Shown here: piece after piece, positions 19,117 through 27,937 of the stretch | Numbering within the stretch: position 1 is the first letter of the stretch | Layout: each line of letters begins with the position of its first letter | Assembly (NCBI RefSeq): GCF_000156715.1 | Contig: NZ_DS999316.1 | Span: 296,619 to 360,618, forward strand | Direction of reading: 5' to 3' | Length of the DNA: 64,000 bases | Origin: Francisella philomiragia subsp. philomiragia ATCC 25015 | Lineage (GTDB): Bacteria > Pseudomonadota > Gammaproteobacteria > Francisellales > Francisellaceae | Program-made: the position numbers and the translations under genes | The notes under the pieces: generated by a model | Databases searched by the model: none | Told to the model about the DNA's origin: nothing | Seen by the model: only the letters and a program-made list of their open reading frames with translations

Positions 19117-20667
19117 ATGACAGATATACATAATCATAAGATTTTGATTTTAGATTTTGGTTCGCAATATACTCAACTTATCGCGCGTAGAGTGAGAGAG
19201 GTTGGTGTCTTTTGCGAAATATTTCCTCACGACATAGCAGATGATTTTATCAAAGATTATCATGCTAAAGGTATAATTCTTTCTGGTGGTCCTGAGTCTG
19301 TATATGATTCAGATGTTAAGGCTCCGGAAATAGTCTTTGAATTAGGTGTTCCTGTTTTGGGTATCTGCTATGGTATGCAAACAATGGTAATGCAGCATGG
19401 TGGAGAGGTAAAAGGAGCTGATCAAAGTGAGTTTGGTAAAGCGATCATTAATATCTTAAAATCATCAGAAAATATATTTTCTAATCTCAAAACAGAGCAG
19501 TCTGTATGGATGAGTCATAGTGATAAAGTTACTCAAACTGGCGAACATTTTGAAGTAATAGCATCATCAGCTAATGCTCCTGTTGCAGCTGTTGCTCACA
19601 AGAGTAAACCTTTTTATGGAGTACAGTTTCATCCAGAAACCACTCATACAGAGAATGGTAAACAGATTATAGAAAATTTTGCCTTAAATATCTGTAAATG
19701 TGATGCTCTTTGGAATATCGAAAATATTATTGAAAACGATATCAAAGAAATAAAAAAACAGGTTGGAAGTGATAGAGTAATTTTAGGCTTATCAGGTGGT
19801 GTTGACTCATCTGTGGTAGCAGCAATATTACATGAAGCTATTGGTGATCAACTTACCTGTATATTTGTAGATACTGGACTACTTCGTCTTAACGAAGGCG
19901 ACCAAGTGATGGAAGTATTTGCAGAGCATATGGATATTAATGTTATTCGTGTAAATGCTAAAAATAGATTTTTAGATGCTCTAAAGGGTATTGGTGATCC
20001 TGAAGAAAAGCGTAAAATCATAGGTAAGCTTTTTGTTGATATTTTTGATGAAGAAGCAGCTAAAATCGAAAATGCGAAATGGCTTGCTCAAGGCACGATC
20101 TATAGTGATGTAATTGAGTCAGCTGGTAATAGCCAGTCTAAAGCTCATGTTATCAAATCTCATCATAACGTTGGTGGTTTGCCAAAAGAGATGAAGCTTA
20201 AGCTATTAGAACCTCTAAGAGAGTTATTCAAAGATGAGGTGCGTAAATTAGGACTAGGCTTAGGCTTACCGTATAATATGCTTTATAGACATCCGTTCCC
20301 AGGTCCAGGTCTTGGTGTGCGTATATTAGGTGAAATTAAGAAAGAGTATGTTGAAACTCTACAAAAAGCAGATGCTATCTTTACTGAAGAGCTCTATAAG
20401 CATAATTTGTATCATGATATTTCTCAGGCCTTCGGGGTTTTCTTACCAGTTAAGTCAGTTGGGGTTGTTGGGGATCAGCGTAGATATGAATATGTTATAG
20501 CATTAAGAGCTGTGGTTAGTATTGATTTTATGACTGCAACATGGGCAAATTTGCCTTATGACTTCTTATCTATAGTTTCAAATAGAATTGTAAATGAAGT
20601 TAAACAAGTATCACGAGTCGTTTATGATGTAACAGGTAAACCACCTGGAACAATTGAGTGGGAGTAA
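19117..20667 (+). CDS. guaA: GMP synthase (glutamine-hydrolysing)
   Basis: Converts XMP to GMP with glutamine and ATP. The N-terminal class I amidotransferase domain has the nucleophile Cys84 in GICYGMQ and the histidine/glutamate pair in FHPETTHT. The PP-loop LSGGVDSS near 226 marks the ATP pyrophosphatase domain. The C-terminal dimerisation domain ends in the family-typical KPPGTIEWE. Length of 516 aa is normal. guaB is not adjacent. Confidence 0.98.
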   Translation: MTDIHNHKILILDFGSQYTQLIARRVREVGVFCEIFPHDIADDFIKDYHAKGIILSGGPESVYDSDVKAPEIVFELGVPVLGICYGMQTMVMQHGGEVKGADQSEFGKAIINILKSSENIFSNLKTEQSVWMSHSDKVTQTGEHFEVIASSANAPVAAVAHKSKPFYGVQFHPETTHTENGKQIIENFALNICKCDALWNIENIIENDIKEIKKQVGSDRVILGLSGGVDSSVVAAILHEAIGDQLTCIFVDTGLLRLNEGDQVMEVFAEHMDINVIRVNAKNRFLDALKGIGDPEEKRKIIGKLFVDIFDEEAAKIENAKWLAQGTIYSDVIESAGNSQSKAHVIKSHHNVGGLPKEMKLKLLEPLRELFKDEVRKLGLGLGLPYNMLYRHPFPGPGLGVRILGEIKKEYVETLQKADAIFTEELYKHNLYHDISQAFGVFLPVKSVGVVGDQRRYEYVIALRAVVSIDFMTATWANLPYDFLSIVSNRIVNEVKQVSRVVYDVTGKPPGTIEWE

Positions 20668-20749
20668 CCACTAGCTGACGAAATGTTTAATTTATTAAAG
20701 TATATATTCTTTAGAATTATACTTTTGGGTTAGATGAAGATTTTATACT

Positions 20750-22606
20750 ATGTCGAAATATACTATTTTAGATAAGATAAATACCCCTGCAGATCTTAAG
20801 CTTGTACCTGAGGGACAACTTAAAGAACTAGCATCTGAGTTAAGAACTTTTTTGGTAGATACATTGGATGTAAGTGGTGGACATTTTGCAAGTAGTCTTG
20901 GTGCTACTGAGCTTACAGTAGCACTACACTATGTTTTTAATACACCTTACGATAATATTGTATGGGATGTTGGACATCAAACATATATTCATAAAATCTT
21001 GACAGGTAGAAAAGATAAGCTTATTACTATCAAAAAAGATGGTGGGATTTCAGGTTTCCCAAAGCGATCTGAAAGTGAATATGACACTTTTGGAGTAGGG
21101 CACTCAAGTACATCGATAAGTGCAGCACTTGGCATGGCTATTGCAGATAGACTACAAGGTAAACACTCTAGCTCAATTGCTGTAATTGGAGATGGAGCTA
21201 TAACTGGTGGTATGGCATTTGAGGCACTTAATCATGCAGGGGGAATTAAAGAGGACATTTTAGTTATTCTCAATGATAACGAAATGTCAATTTCTGATAA
21301 TGTTGGTGGTCTTTCTGCTCATTTTAGCAAGATTATTTCAGGTGGCTTTTATAACTCAATTCGTGAAAAAGGAAAGGAAGTTCTTAAAAATATTCCACCG
21401 ATGTTTGAGTTTGTGAAAAAGATAGAAACACAGACTAAAGGAATGTTTGTCCCTGCAAATTTTTTTGAAGATTTAGGTTTTTATTATGTAGGGCCAATAG
21501 ATGGGCATAATGTTGTAGAGTTAGTAAAGACTTTAAGAATTTTAAAAGATCATAAGGGTCCGAAACTTTTACATGTAATTACCAAAAAAGGTAAAGGCTA
21601 TACTAAAGCAGAATCTGATCCAATTAAGTTTCATCATGTTGCACCAAGTTTTCATAGTGGAGATGCTCAATCAAAAGCTTCTAAGCCAACTTACTCAAAT
21701 ATATTTGGTAACTGGATTTGTCAAAAAGCAGCTAAAGATGAGCGCTTAGTAGGTGTAACTCCAGCTATGAAGGAAGGCTCTGATTTAATTAGATTTTCAC
21801 AACAATATCCAAATAGATACTTTGATGTGGCTATTGCTGAGCAGCATGCAGTTACTTTTGCAGGTGGTTTAGCATGCCAAGGACTTAAGCCTGTAGTTGC
21901 TATCTACTCAACATTTCTACAAAGAGCTTATGATCAGGTTATACATGATGTAGCATTACAAGATTTAGATATCTTGTATGCTGTTGATAGAGCTGGTTTG
22001 GTTGGAGCAGATGGAGCAACTCATGATGGTAGTTTTGATATATCATTTATGCGTTGTATTCCAAATCATGTAATTATGACTCCAAGTGATGAAAACGAGA
22101 CATATCATATGCTTGAACTTGGATATGAATACAAGGGACCTGCAATGGTACGCTATCCTCGTGGAGCAGGTACTGATGCTGAAATTACTGATAATCTTGA
22201 TATGGAATTAGGCAAAGCAAAGCTTGTTAAAAAAGGTTCAAGAGTCGCTATTTTAAATTTTGGAACTTTATTACCACTTGCTAACCAGCTAGCTGATAAA
22301 TATGATATTACTGTAGTTGATATGAGATTTGTAAAACCTCTTGATGAACAAATGATTGATGAAATATGTCAAAACCATAATATTATATTTACACTTGAGG
22401 AAAATTCGATAGCCGGAGGCGCTGGCTCTGCGGTTAATGAGTATATATTTGCCAATGATCTAAGTAAAAATATAACTGTTAGAAATTTCGGCTTAAAAGA
22501 CGAGTTTTTGACTCATGGTACAAAAGATCTTTTGCTAGATTATTCAAATCTTTCTTTCAATAAAATAGCTGAGGTTTTAGAGAAGCTTTTAAGTCACAAA
22601 AAATAA
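20750..22606 (+). CDS. dxs: 1-deoxy-D-xylulose-5-phosphate synthase
   Basis: Thiamine-diphosphate enzyme that condenses pyruvate and glyceraldehyde 3-phosphate, the first step of the MEP isoprenoid route. The ThDP/Mg motif is VIGDGAITGGMAFEALNHAG ending near IVILNDNEMSIS. The transketolase-like central motif is AIAEQHAVTFAGGLA, with DGSFDISF and the C-terminal domain following. Length of 618 aa is normal. It shares a direction with guaA but has an 82-base gap. Functionally it feeds IspB at the window start. Confidence 0.97.
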   Translation: MSKYTILDKINTPADLKLVPEGQLKELASELRTFLVDTLDVSGGHFASSLGATELTVALHYVFNTPYDNIVWDVGHQTYIHKILTGRKDKLITIKKDGGISGFPKRSESEYDTFGVGHSSTSISAALGMAIADRLQGKHSSSIAVIGDGAITGGMAFEALNHAGGIKEDILVILNDNEMSISDNVGGLSAHFSKIISGGFYNSIREKGKEVLKNIPPMFEFVKKIETQTKGMFVPANFFEDLGFYYVGPIDGHNVVELVKTLRILKDHKGPKLLHVITKKGKGYTKAESDPIKFHHVAPSFHSGDAQSKASKPTYSNIFGNWICQKAAKDERLVGVTPAMKEGSDLIRFSQQYPNRYFDVAIAEQHAVTFAGGLACQGLKPVVAIYSTFLQRAYDQVIHDVALQDLDILYAVDRAGLVGADGATHDGSFDISFMRCIPNHVIMTPSDENETYHMLELGYEYKGPAMVRYPRGAGTDAEITDNLDMELGKAKLVKKGSRVAILNFGTLLPLANQLADKYDITVVDMRFVKPLDEQMIDEICQNHNIIFTLEENSIAGGAGSAVNEYIFANDLSKNITVRNFGLKDEFLTHGTKDLLLDYSNLSFNKIAEVLEKLLSHKK

Positions 22607-22724
22607 TTATTATAAAATCTATCTAAAATTTAATTATAGTTGCTATTAATCTTACTATATATAGTATTTTGAGAGTTACTATTTTATAATTTCTAACATA
22701 TTTATTTCTGGTGATACCTATCTG

Positions 22725-23348
22725 ATGAAGAAAATACTTCTTGTCATTTTTTTGATACTTTTATTAGCATTGTCATACTATTATTTTATCTACCAAAAAT
22801 ATAATAATTGGCCGATTGTTAATCAAAAGCCACAGGGCGAGACTATTATTGCTTTTGGTGATAGCTTAACAGCTGGATACGGTGTCGATAAATATGACAA
22901 CTATCCATCTCAATTATCAAGAATGATTGGTGAACCTGTAATAAATATGGGAGTATCTGGTGAAACAACAGGTCAAGCACTATTAAGAATTGAAGATGTT
23001 GTACAAGCTAATCCTAGAATAGTAATAGTATCACTAGGAGCAAATGATCTCAGAAAAAGAATTCCTGCAGCTCAAGCTTTTGCAAATTTAAGACGTATAG
23101 TAAATATACTACAGGCAAATGGAGCATTAGTTGTTATTGGAGGTTTAGACATACCATACTATAAAAATGATTATGCTGAAGACTATATCGAGTTTGCAAA
23201 AATTAATGGATGTTTGTTAGTTCCTAATGTTTTAGAAGGAATTATCGGCCACCAAGATTTAATGGTTGATGCTGTGCACCCTAATGCAAAAGGATATACA
23301 ATTATGGCAAATCAATTTTATAACGTTATAGAAGGATATATTGATTAG
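22725..23348 (+). CDS. tesA: SGNH/GDSL hydrolase, TesA-like arylesterase
   Basis: 207-aa esterase/lysophospholipase-type protein. Residues 4-23 are a hydrophobic signal or anchor (ILLVIFLILLLALSYYYFIY). Block I is AFGDSLTAGYG with nucleophile Ser47. Block II glycine is in NMGVSGETT, block III is GANDL, and block V is DAVHPNAKGY with the catalytic Asp and His. E. coli TesA is a periplasmic thioesterase/arylesterase; substrate here is inferred. The uncleaved-looking helix may keep it membrane-bound. Confidence 0.83.
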   Translation: MKKILLVIFLILLLALSYYYFIYQKYNNWPIVNQKPQGETIIAFGDSLTAGYGVDKYDNYPSQLSRMIGEPVINMGVSGETTGQALLRIEDVVQANPRIVIVSLGANDLRKRIPAAQAFANLRRIVNILQANGALVVIGGLDIPYYKNDYAEDYIEFAKINGCLLVPNVLEGIIGHQDLMVDAVHPNAKGYTIMANQFYNVIEGYID

Positions 23349-23359
23349 TATTAAAACAG

Positions 23360-23962
23360 TTAGATACCTTTATTAAGATTAGAAACGCCTTCTTTTTGAT
23401 AAACGTGATAGACATCTAAGCCAAGCTTTCTTCTAATGTATGGTAAAGAGAAATAACCACGAATATATTTTTCGCCATTTTCATTCTTATCATACACTAC
23501 TATATGATGGTAATCCGAATTAATCAAAGTATTAAGGATATGACCAATCTTAGTATTTTTTATAATAGAATAAGATACAGCATTTACCTTAGCAATTGGT
23601 AACATAATATCATGTGCAACTAAATCAGCGGGTTTTGTGCCTGAGCTTCTAGCTCTTTCTTGAAGTGCTTGGCTTTCTATATAATGAAGAGCAATCGTCC
23701 CTACAACTTTATCTTCAGCATTAATGACTAGTGCAAAATCTTTATGATTATCAATTATTTTTGTTTTCACATCTTTTATATTTAGATCTGCTTTGACTGT
23801 CAAAGCATCATGATCCTTATAATCCCTAAAGACCTCTAAAGCGGAACTTTCTAAGTAAAGAAGATGGCTAGCATCATCTCTAAGATAGTTTATTGATTTA
23901 GTATCGGTAAAGTGAGAAAGCTCTATTTGTTTAAAGTCTTTTAAATCCACTATTTTCTCCAT
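23360..23962 (-). CDS. CBS-domain protein
   Basis: 200-aa protein without other recognisable domain. Residues about 55-190 form a CBS pair: LTVKADLNIKDVKTKIIDNHKDFALVI with VVGTIALHYIES, then VSYSIIKNTKIGHILNTLINSDYHHIVVYD with IRGYFSLPYIRRKLG. CBS pairs generally bind adenosine nucleotides and regulate partners, but no partner is visible here. It is convergent with the esterase and divergent from ruvB. Function unknown. Confidence 0.75.
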   Translation of the reverse strand: MEKIVDLKDFKQIELSHFTDTKSINYLRDDASHLLYLESSALEVFRDYKDHDALTVKADLNIKDVKTKIIDNHKDFALVINAEDKVVGTIALHYIESQALQERARSSGTKPADLVAHDIMLPIAKVNAVSYSIIKNTKIGHILNTLINSDYHHIVVYDKNENGEKYIRGYFSLPYIRRKLGLDVYHVYQKEGVSNLNKGI

Positions 23963-24142
23963 ATATTAATGTCGATTTTATAAATAGATTTTAGACAAAA
24001 CATTTATCTTTTTCAAAGTTTATCAATCAATATTTTTAGTATAAATAGTTAAGGTGGCAAAATTATTCAATTATAAGCATTTAGAACGGACTAGAGCAAA
24101 TAATAATAGTAGGTATAAGTTAATATTAAAAACACTAAAAAT

Positions 24143-24151
24143 GTTATAATA
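24143..24151 (+). promoter_or_regulatory. Candidate extended -10 promoter of ruvB
   Basis: TGTTATAAT (TG, one base, perfect TATAAT) ends 28 bases before the ruvB ATG. No good -35 is present, as expected for an extended -10 element. The rest of the 217-base gap from 23963 shows only AT-rich sequence. No LexA box (CTG-N10-CAG) was noticed. Confidence 0.45.
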
Positions 24152-24179
24152 GACTAAATTTTTATTAGAAGATTAAAGT

Positions 24180-25226
24180 ATGATCGAGACAGATAGAATA
24201 ATTTCAGCAAATACTGTACAAACTAAGGATGAAAATTCCATTGATAGAGCTATAAGACCAAAAACTTTAGCTGAATATGAAGGTCAGCCTGCAGTACGCG
24301 AACAAATGGAGATTTTTATTCAAGCTGCAAAATCTCGAAAGGATGCCCTTGATCATACTCTTATATTTGGACCCCCAGGTTTAGGTAAAACAACATTATC
24401 AAATATTATTGCCAATGAAATGGAAGTGGAACTTAAGCAAACAAGTGGTCCAGTTTTAGAAAAAGCTGGAGATTTGGCAGCACTTTTGACTAACTTAGAA
24501 GAGAACGATGTATTATTTATCGATGAAATACATCGCTTAAGTCCTGTTATTGAAGAAATATTATATCCAGCTATGGAAGATTATCAGCTTGATATTATGA
24601 TTGGTGAAGGTCCCGCAGCAAGATCAATCAAGATTGATTTACCTCCATTTACATTAGTAGGAGCTACAACTAGAGCAGGGCTTCTGACTTCACCCTTGAG
24701 AGATAGGTTTGGTATAATTCAAAGGCTAGAATTCTACTCAGTTGACGATCTAGCTAAGATAGTTTATCGTTCGGCTAAGCTTTTAGATCTAGATATTACA
24801 GACGATGGTGCCAACGAAATTGCTAAACGTTCAAGAGGTACACCAAGAATAGCAAATAGATTACTACGTAGAGTTAGAGATTATGCTCAAGTTAAAGCTT
24901 CTGGAGTTATATCTTATGATATTGCTGATAAAGCTCTTACAATGTTAAAAGTTGATCCTGTAGGATTTGATCATATGGATCATAAATATCTACTCACATT
25001 AATGGAAAAATTTGGTGGTGGTCCGGTAGGATTAGATACGATGGCAGCTGCACTTAGTGAAGAAAAGGGAACTATTGAAGATGTCATAGAACCATATTTA
25101 ATCCAGCAAGGATACATCATGCGTACAGCAAGAGGGCGTATTGCAACTTTGCTAGCATACAATCATTTTAAATTAAAAATACCAGATAGTTTATCATCAG
25201 ATCAACAACAGAATTTATCTCTTTAA
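24180..25226 (+). CDS. ruvB: Holliday junction branch-migration ATPase RuvB
   Basis: AAA+ motor that drives branch migration with RuvA. Walker A is GPPGLGKTT (residues 64-72), Walker [10 protein letters not shown], sensor 1 GATTRAGLL, and the arginine-finger region is [17 protein letters not shown]. The C-terminal winged helix ends in [12 protein letters not shown]. Length of 348 aa is normal. Unlike many bacteria, ruvA and ruvC are not adjacent. Confidence 0.97.
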   Translation: MIETDRIISANTVQTKDENSIDRAIRPKTLAEYEGQPAVREQMEIFIQAAKSRKDALDHTLIFGPPGLGKTTLSNIIANEMEVELKQTSGPVLEKAGDLAALLTNLEENDVLFIDEIHRLSPVIEEILYPAMEDYQLDIMIGEGPAARSIKIDLPPFTLVGATTRAGLLTSPLRDRFGIIQRLEFYSVDDLAKIVYRSAKLLDLDITDDGANEIAKRSRGTPRIANRLLRRVRDYAQVKASGVISYDIADKALTMLKVDPVGFDHMDHKYLLTLMEKFGGGPVGLDTMAAALSEEKGTIEDVIEPYLIQQGYIMRTARGRIATLLAYNHFKLKIPDSLSSDQQQNLSL

Positions 25227-25241
25227 TTCAGAACTTATTCT

Positions 25242-26009
25242 TTAACAAGTAGCTTTAAGCTTATCTAAATTATTTGATTTAATTACACTATTTAATCTAT
25301 TTTGATATTCATCTCCACCTAGTGAAGAATAGTCTGTTAAGGTGTTTATTAATTGATTTGTATTATCCGATCCAATACCACCATTTTGTCTTACTTGTCT
25401 AAATTTAGCAAACTTTTCTCCAGTATTTAATCTAAAGTAGTATCCAAGAATACTATCTCCAACATCTTTAAAAGTCTCTACTTGGACATCTGAATCTTTA
25501 GCCTTGACACCACAGTTTTCTTCAAAACAATGTAGTCCAAAATAATTATTATAGTCAACTGCAAATCTAGATGTTCCCCAGCCAGTTTCAAGAATTGCTT
25601 GAGCAATTACTAGACTTTTAGGGGCGATATTAACTTTTGTAACTAAAGCATTAACTTGTTCTTGTAAAGTATTAGCATTCCATACTTTGTAGAATGAAGT
25701 ATATTTTTTGACTTTTGTTTTTTGATTTTCATCTAAATCTTGTTTGTCATTAAGAATTTCTTGTAGTTTCAAAATAGTTTGTCTTTGTTTGCATAACTCT
25801 TGATTAGCCTCATCTATTTCTTTTGACATAAACTCTATAAAGATTTTTTTCTTTTCAGATACATTTTTGATATCTCTAAAGTCAGGTTTATAAGTTCCTA
25901 CTGGTATCGGAGGGGTTTCTAAGTGATATTTATCAGAACTTGCAAAACTTATATTTATGAAAAATATAGTTAAAACAAAAAAATACTTACCTAAATTTAT
26001 TTTATTCAT
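25242..26009 (-). CDS. Secreted glucosaminidase-domain protein (Bax-like)
   Basis: 255-aa protein with a signal peptide (NKINLGKYFFVLTIFFINISFA). The C-terminal half has the N-acetylglucosaminidase (GH73/Bax) signature AQAILETGWGTSRFAVDYNNYFG, with the catalytic glutamate in ILETGW, and GYYFRLNTGEKFAKFRQVR. It predicts cleavage of peptidoglycan glycan strands in the periplasm. Residues 40-95 are likely helical. It is convergent with ruvB and lies 86 bases downstream of the HTH gene on the same strand. Confidence 0.84.
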   Translation of the reverse strand: MNKINLGKYFFVLTIFFINISFASSDKYHLETPPIPVGTYKPDFRDIKNVSEKKKIFIEFMSKEIDEANQELCKQRQTILKLQEILNDKQDLDENQKTKVKKYTSFYKVWNANTLQEQVNALVTKVNIAPKSLVIAQAILETGWGTSRFAVDYNNYFGLHCFEENCGVKAKDSDVQVETFKDVGDSILGYYFRLNTGEKFAKFRQVRQNGGIGSDNTNQLINTLTDYSSLGGDEYQNRLNSVIKSNNLDKLKATC

Positions 26010-26095
26010 AATTTATACTATCTAAGATTAATTTTATTTAAATACAATTGTAACAAGATATACAAAATACTTGTATATCTAAATTCTACAAGATT

Positions 26096-26299
26096 TTAAT
26101 CTTCATAAATTAGTATGTCACCAGGTTGACAATTTAGATATTCACAAATTGCTTCTAAAGTAGAAAACCTAATAGCTTTTGCCTTTTCATTTTTTAAAAT
26201 AGATAAATTTTGCTCAGTAATTCCAATAGCTTTAGCTAAGTCTTTTGATTTTATTTGTTTTGCAGTCATAATTTTAGCTAGGTTAACTCTTATAGCCAT
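26096..26299 (-). CDS. Small XRE/Cro-type HTH regulator (YozG-like)
   Basis: 67-aa protein that is nearly all helix-turn-helix: KDLAKAIGITEQNLSILKNEKAKAIRFSTLEAICEYLNCQPGDIL, the compact COG3655/YozG arrangement. It is expected to bind an inverted repeat. It starts 10 bases after the DUF2975 gene. This two-gene pairing is common in bacteria and suggests a membrane protein whose state or expression is tied to the regulator. A perfect palindrome upstream of the pair (26902-26931) is the obvious candidate operator. Confidence 0.88.
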   Translation of the reverse strand: MAIRVNLAKIMTAKQIKSKDLAKAIGITEQNLSILKNEKAKAIRFSTLEAICEYLNCQPGDILIYED

Positions 26300-26309
26300 C
26301 TAAATACCC

Positions 26310-26846
26310 TTAAATTGTTAAATCATTTTCTTCAGCAAGTTCGTGAGCTTTTTGCATAACTTTTGATATTGTTATAATCACTCCCCCACATAATAATGCT
26401 AGAATTTCGTTAGTACCAATTGATACACTTACGAAACGTTCACCTACAGGATTATGATAACTTAGAGTCAATGATATTAAAGGCTCAAAAATGATTTGAG
26501 CAAAAAAATAATATACTAATCCCCATCCTAATCTTTTGTATATCAAAACTACTCTAGAAGAAAAAACCTCAAGTTTTTCATAACACGTAAATAATTTGAC
26601 TAAAAGAGCAATTATATAAAGTATTACTGAAACTGGTATCAAGCTAACTAAAAGGCCTATAATTCTAGTATCTAAAGCTATTGGTTGTGACATTTGATCG
26701 ATATAATGCTGTGCTGTATCTGTGACATTAGGTATATATTCGCTCTGTGCAAGAGCCCAAAATGTTGGAACAGATATTACTATCAATACAAAAACTATTC
26801 TAAAAATATTTTTATAGAACTTACTAATTTTTTCTAAATTTTGCAT
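26310..26846 (-). CDS. DUF2975 integral membrane protein
   Basis: 178-aa protein with about four predicted transmembrane segments: IVFVLIVISVPTFWALA, IIGLLVSLIPVSVILYIIAL, LGWGLVYYFFAQIIFEPLI and EILALLCGGVIITISKVM. The layout and the neighbouring YozG-like regulator fit the DUF2975 family. Biochemical function is unknown. The last segment is followed by QKAHELAEENDLTI, an ending typical of these proteins. It is divergent from the aspartic protease gene across 130 bases. Confidence 0.8.
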   Translation of the reverse strand: MQNLEKISKFYKNIFRIVFVLIVISVPTFWALAQSEYIPNVTDTAQHYIDQMSQPIALDTRIIGLLVSLIPVSVILYIIALLVKLFTCYEKLEVFSSRVVLIYKRLGWGLVYYFFAQIIFEPLISLTLSYHNPVGERFVSVSIGTNEILALLCGGVIITISKVMQKAHELAEENDLTI

Positions 26847-26883
26847 AATTTTTATTCCTTGTGTATTTAGATGTATGATATCT

Positions 26884-26911
26884 ATTTTAGATTATTTTTA
26901 TTGTTTATCAA
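26884..26911 (-). promoter_or_regulatory. Candidate promoter of the DUF2975-HTH pair
   Basis: On the minus strand, TTGATA (26906-26911) and TAAAAT (26884-26889) are 16 bases apart. The -35 lies inside the left arm of the palindrome at 26902-26931. Confidence 0.45.
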
Positions 26912-26931
26912 TAATTAGTTATTGATAAACA
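26902..26931. promoter_or_regulatory. Perfect 13-bp inverted repeat, candidate operator
   Basis: TGTTTATCAATAA, a TTAG centre, then TTATTGATAAACA: a perfect 13-bp inverted repeat in the divergent intergenic region between the DUF2975-HTH pair and the aspartic protease gene. Each arm contains a TTGATA hexamer usable as a -35 for the gene on its side. A bidirectional terminator is unlikely because both flanking genes read away from it. Confidence 0.65.
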
Positions 26932-26950
26932 GTAATTTATTTGTGAGAAT
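26922..26950 (+). promoter_or_regulatory. Candidate promoter of the aspartic protease gene
   Basis: TTGATA (26922-26927) and GAGAAT (26945-26950) are spaced 17 bases, with a TG at 26942-26943 making an extended -10. The -35 lies inside the right arm of the palindrome. Confidence 0.42.
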
Positions 26951-26976
26951 ATCAAAAAAATGAAAGAAAATAAAAT

Positions 26977-27918
26977 ATGTTTAGAAAAATTTTAATAATA
27001 TTTAGCTTTTGTTTATTCATGAATTTATCGGTTGCTAATAATTTACAAGATATTTTGAAAGAATATGCTTACGAAGCATTGAAGTTAGAAAATAAAAAAG
27101 AGTTTAAAGCACCATATGTACTTGCAAAGGTAAACAATAGATTTGCTTATGTGATTTTTGATTCTGGATCAAAAGGAATAAGTGTTTTTAGCCACTCAGT
27201 TGATCAATTAGGACTTAATCAGGAAAGTGGTTCTGGATATTCATCAAATATGGTAGGACAAAAAATTAAAAATCAAAATGTAGTATTAAATAAAATTCAG
27301 ATAGGCGACATTCTCCTTAAAAATGTCGAAGCCAAAATTACTAACCAGCCTAAAAGAAAACAATATCCGGTAATTGTTGTTGGAACAGATTTCTTAGTTA
27401 GATATAATGCGATTTTTGACTTTTCAGAGAACTTAATATACTTAAACAAAAATAACGTAACAGCTAAAAAACACTATGAAATAGAACAAGTATTAGATAA
27501 AGAAAATTATTTATTAATTAGCTTAACTAAATTATTATCTCAGCATCAGACAATTGCCATATCAATAGATAGTAATAAACCAGTTAATTGCTTACTTGAT
27601 ACAGGAACTTCTAATTTTACAATTTCAGATAAATATCTGAAGAGCATAGACTTAGCACCAACTAAACCTCATAAAACAATTAAAGCAACAGATGGAACAT
27701 TGACAGTCGCAGATATTAAAATCAAGAACCTAATCTTAAATCCTATGAATTTGTTTTTCCAAAATAAAATCCAACTAGTAAATCTAGATGCAACTGCTGC
27801 AAATATTGAGTCGATGAGTAAATTTTTAGGAGTTGTATGCATTTTAGGATATCAGGAACTAAAGGCAGAAAAAGTAATATATGATTTTTCTGCAAGTAGA
27901 ATTTATGTTAAGAAATAA
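26977..27918 (+). CDS. Secreted aspartic protease-like protein with two D-S/T-G motifs
   Basis: 313-aa protein with a signal peptide (residues 1-20, FRKILIIFSFCLFMNLSVA). It carries two retropepsin-like units. Unit 1 has FDSGS (Asp62) and ends with VVGTDFLVRYNAIFDFSENLIYL. Unit 2 has LLDTGTS (Asp208) and ends with ILGYQELKAEKVIYDFSASRIYV. The two active-site loops lie 146 residues apart in one chain, so the protein could fold as an internal pseudo-dimer. In unit 1 the threonine is serine. Substrate unknown; periplasmic location is inferred. Confidence 0.78.
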   Translation: MFRKILIIFSFCLFMNLSVANNLQDILKEYAYEALKLENKKEFKAPYVLAKVNNRFAYVIFDSGSKGISVFSHSVDQLGLNQESGSGYSSNMVGQKIKNQNVVLNKIQIGDILLKNVEAKITNQPKRKQYPVIVVGTDFLVRYNAIFDFSENLIYLNKNNVTAKKHYEIEQVLDKENYLLISLTKLLSQHQTIAISIDSNKPVNCLLDTGTSNFTISDKYLKSIDLAPTKPHKTIKATDGTLTVADIKIKNLILNPMNLFFQNKIQLVNLDATAANIESMSKFLGVVCILGYQELKAEKVIYDFSASRIYVKK

Positions 27919-27937
27919 GAACTGAAGGGTATATCAA

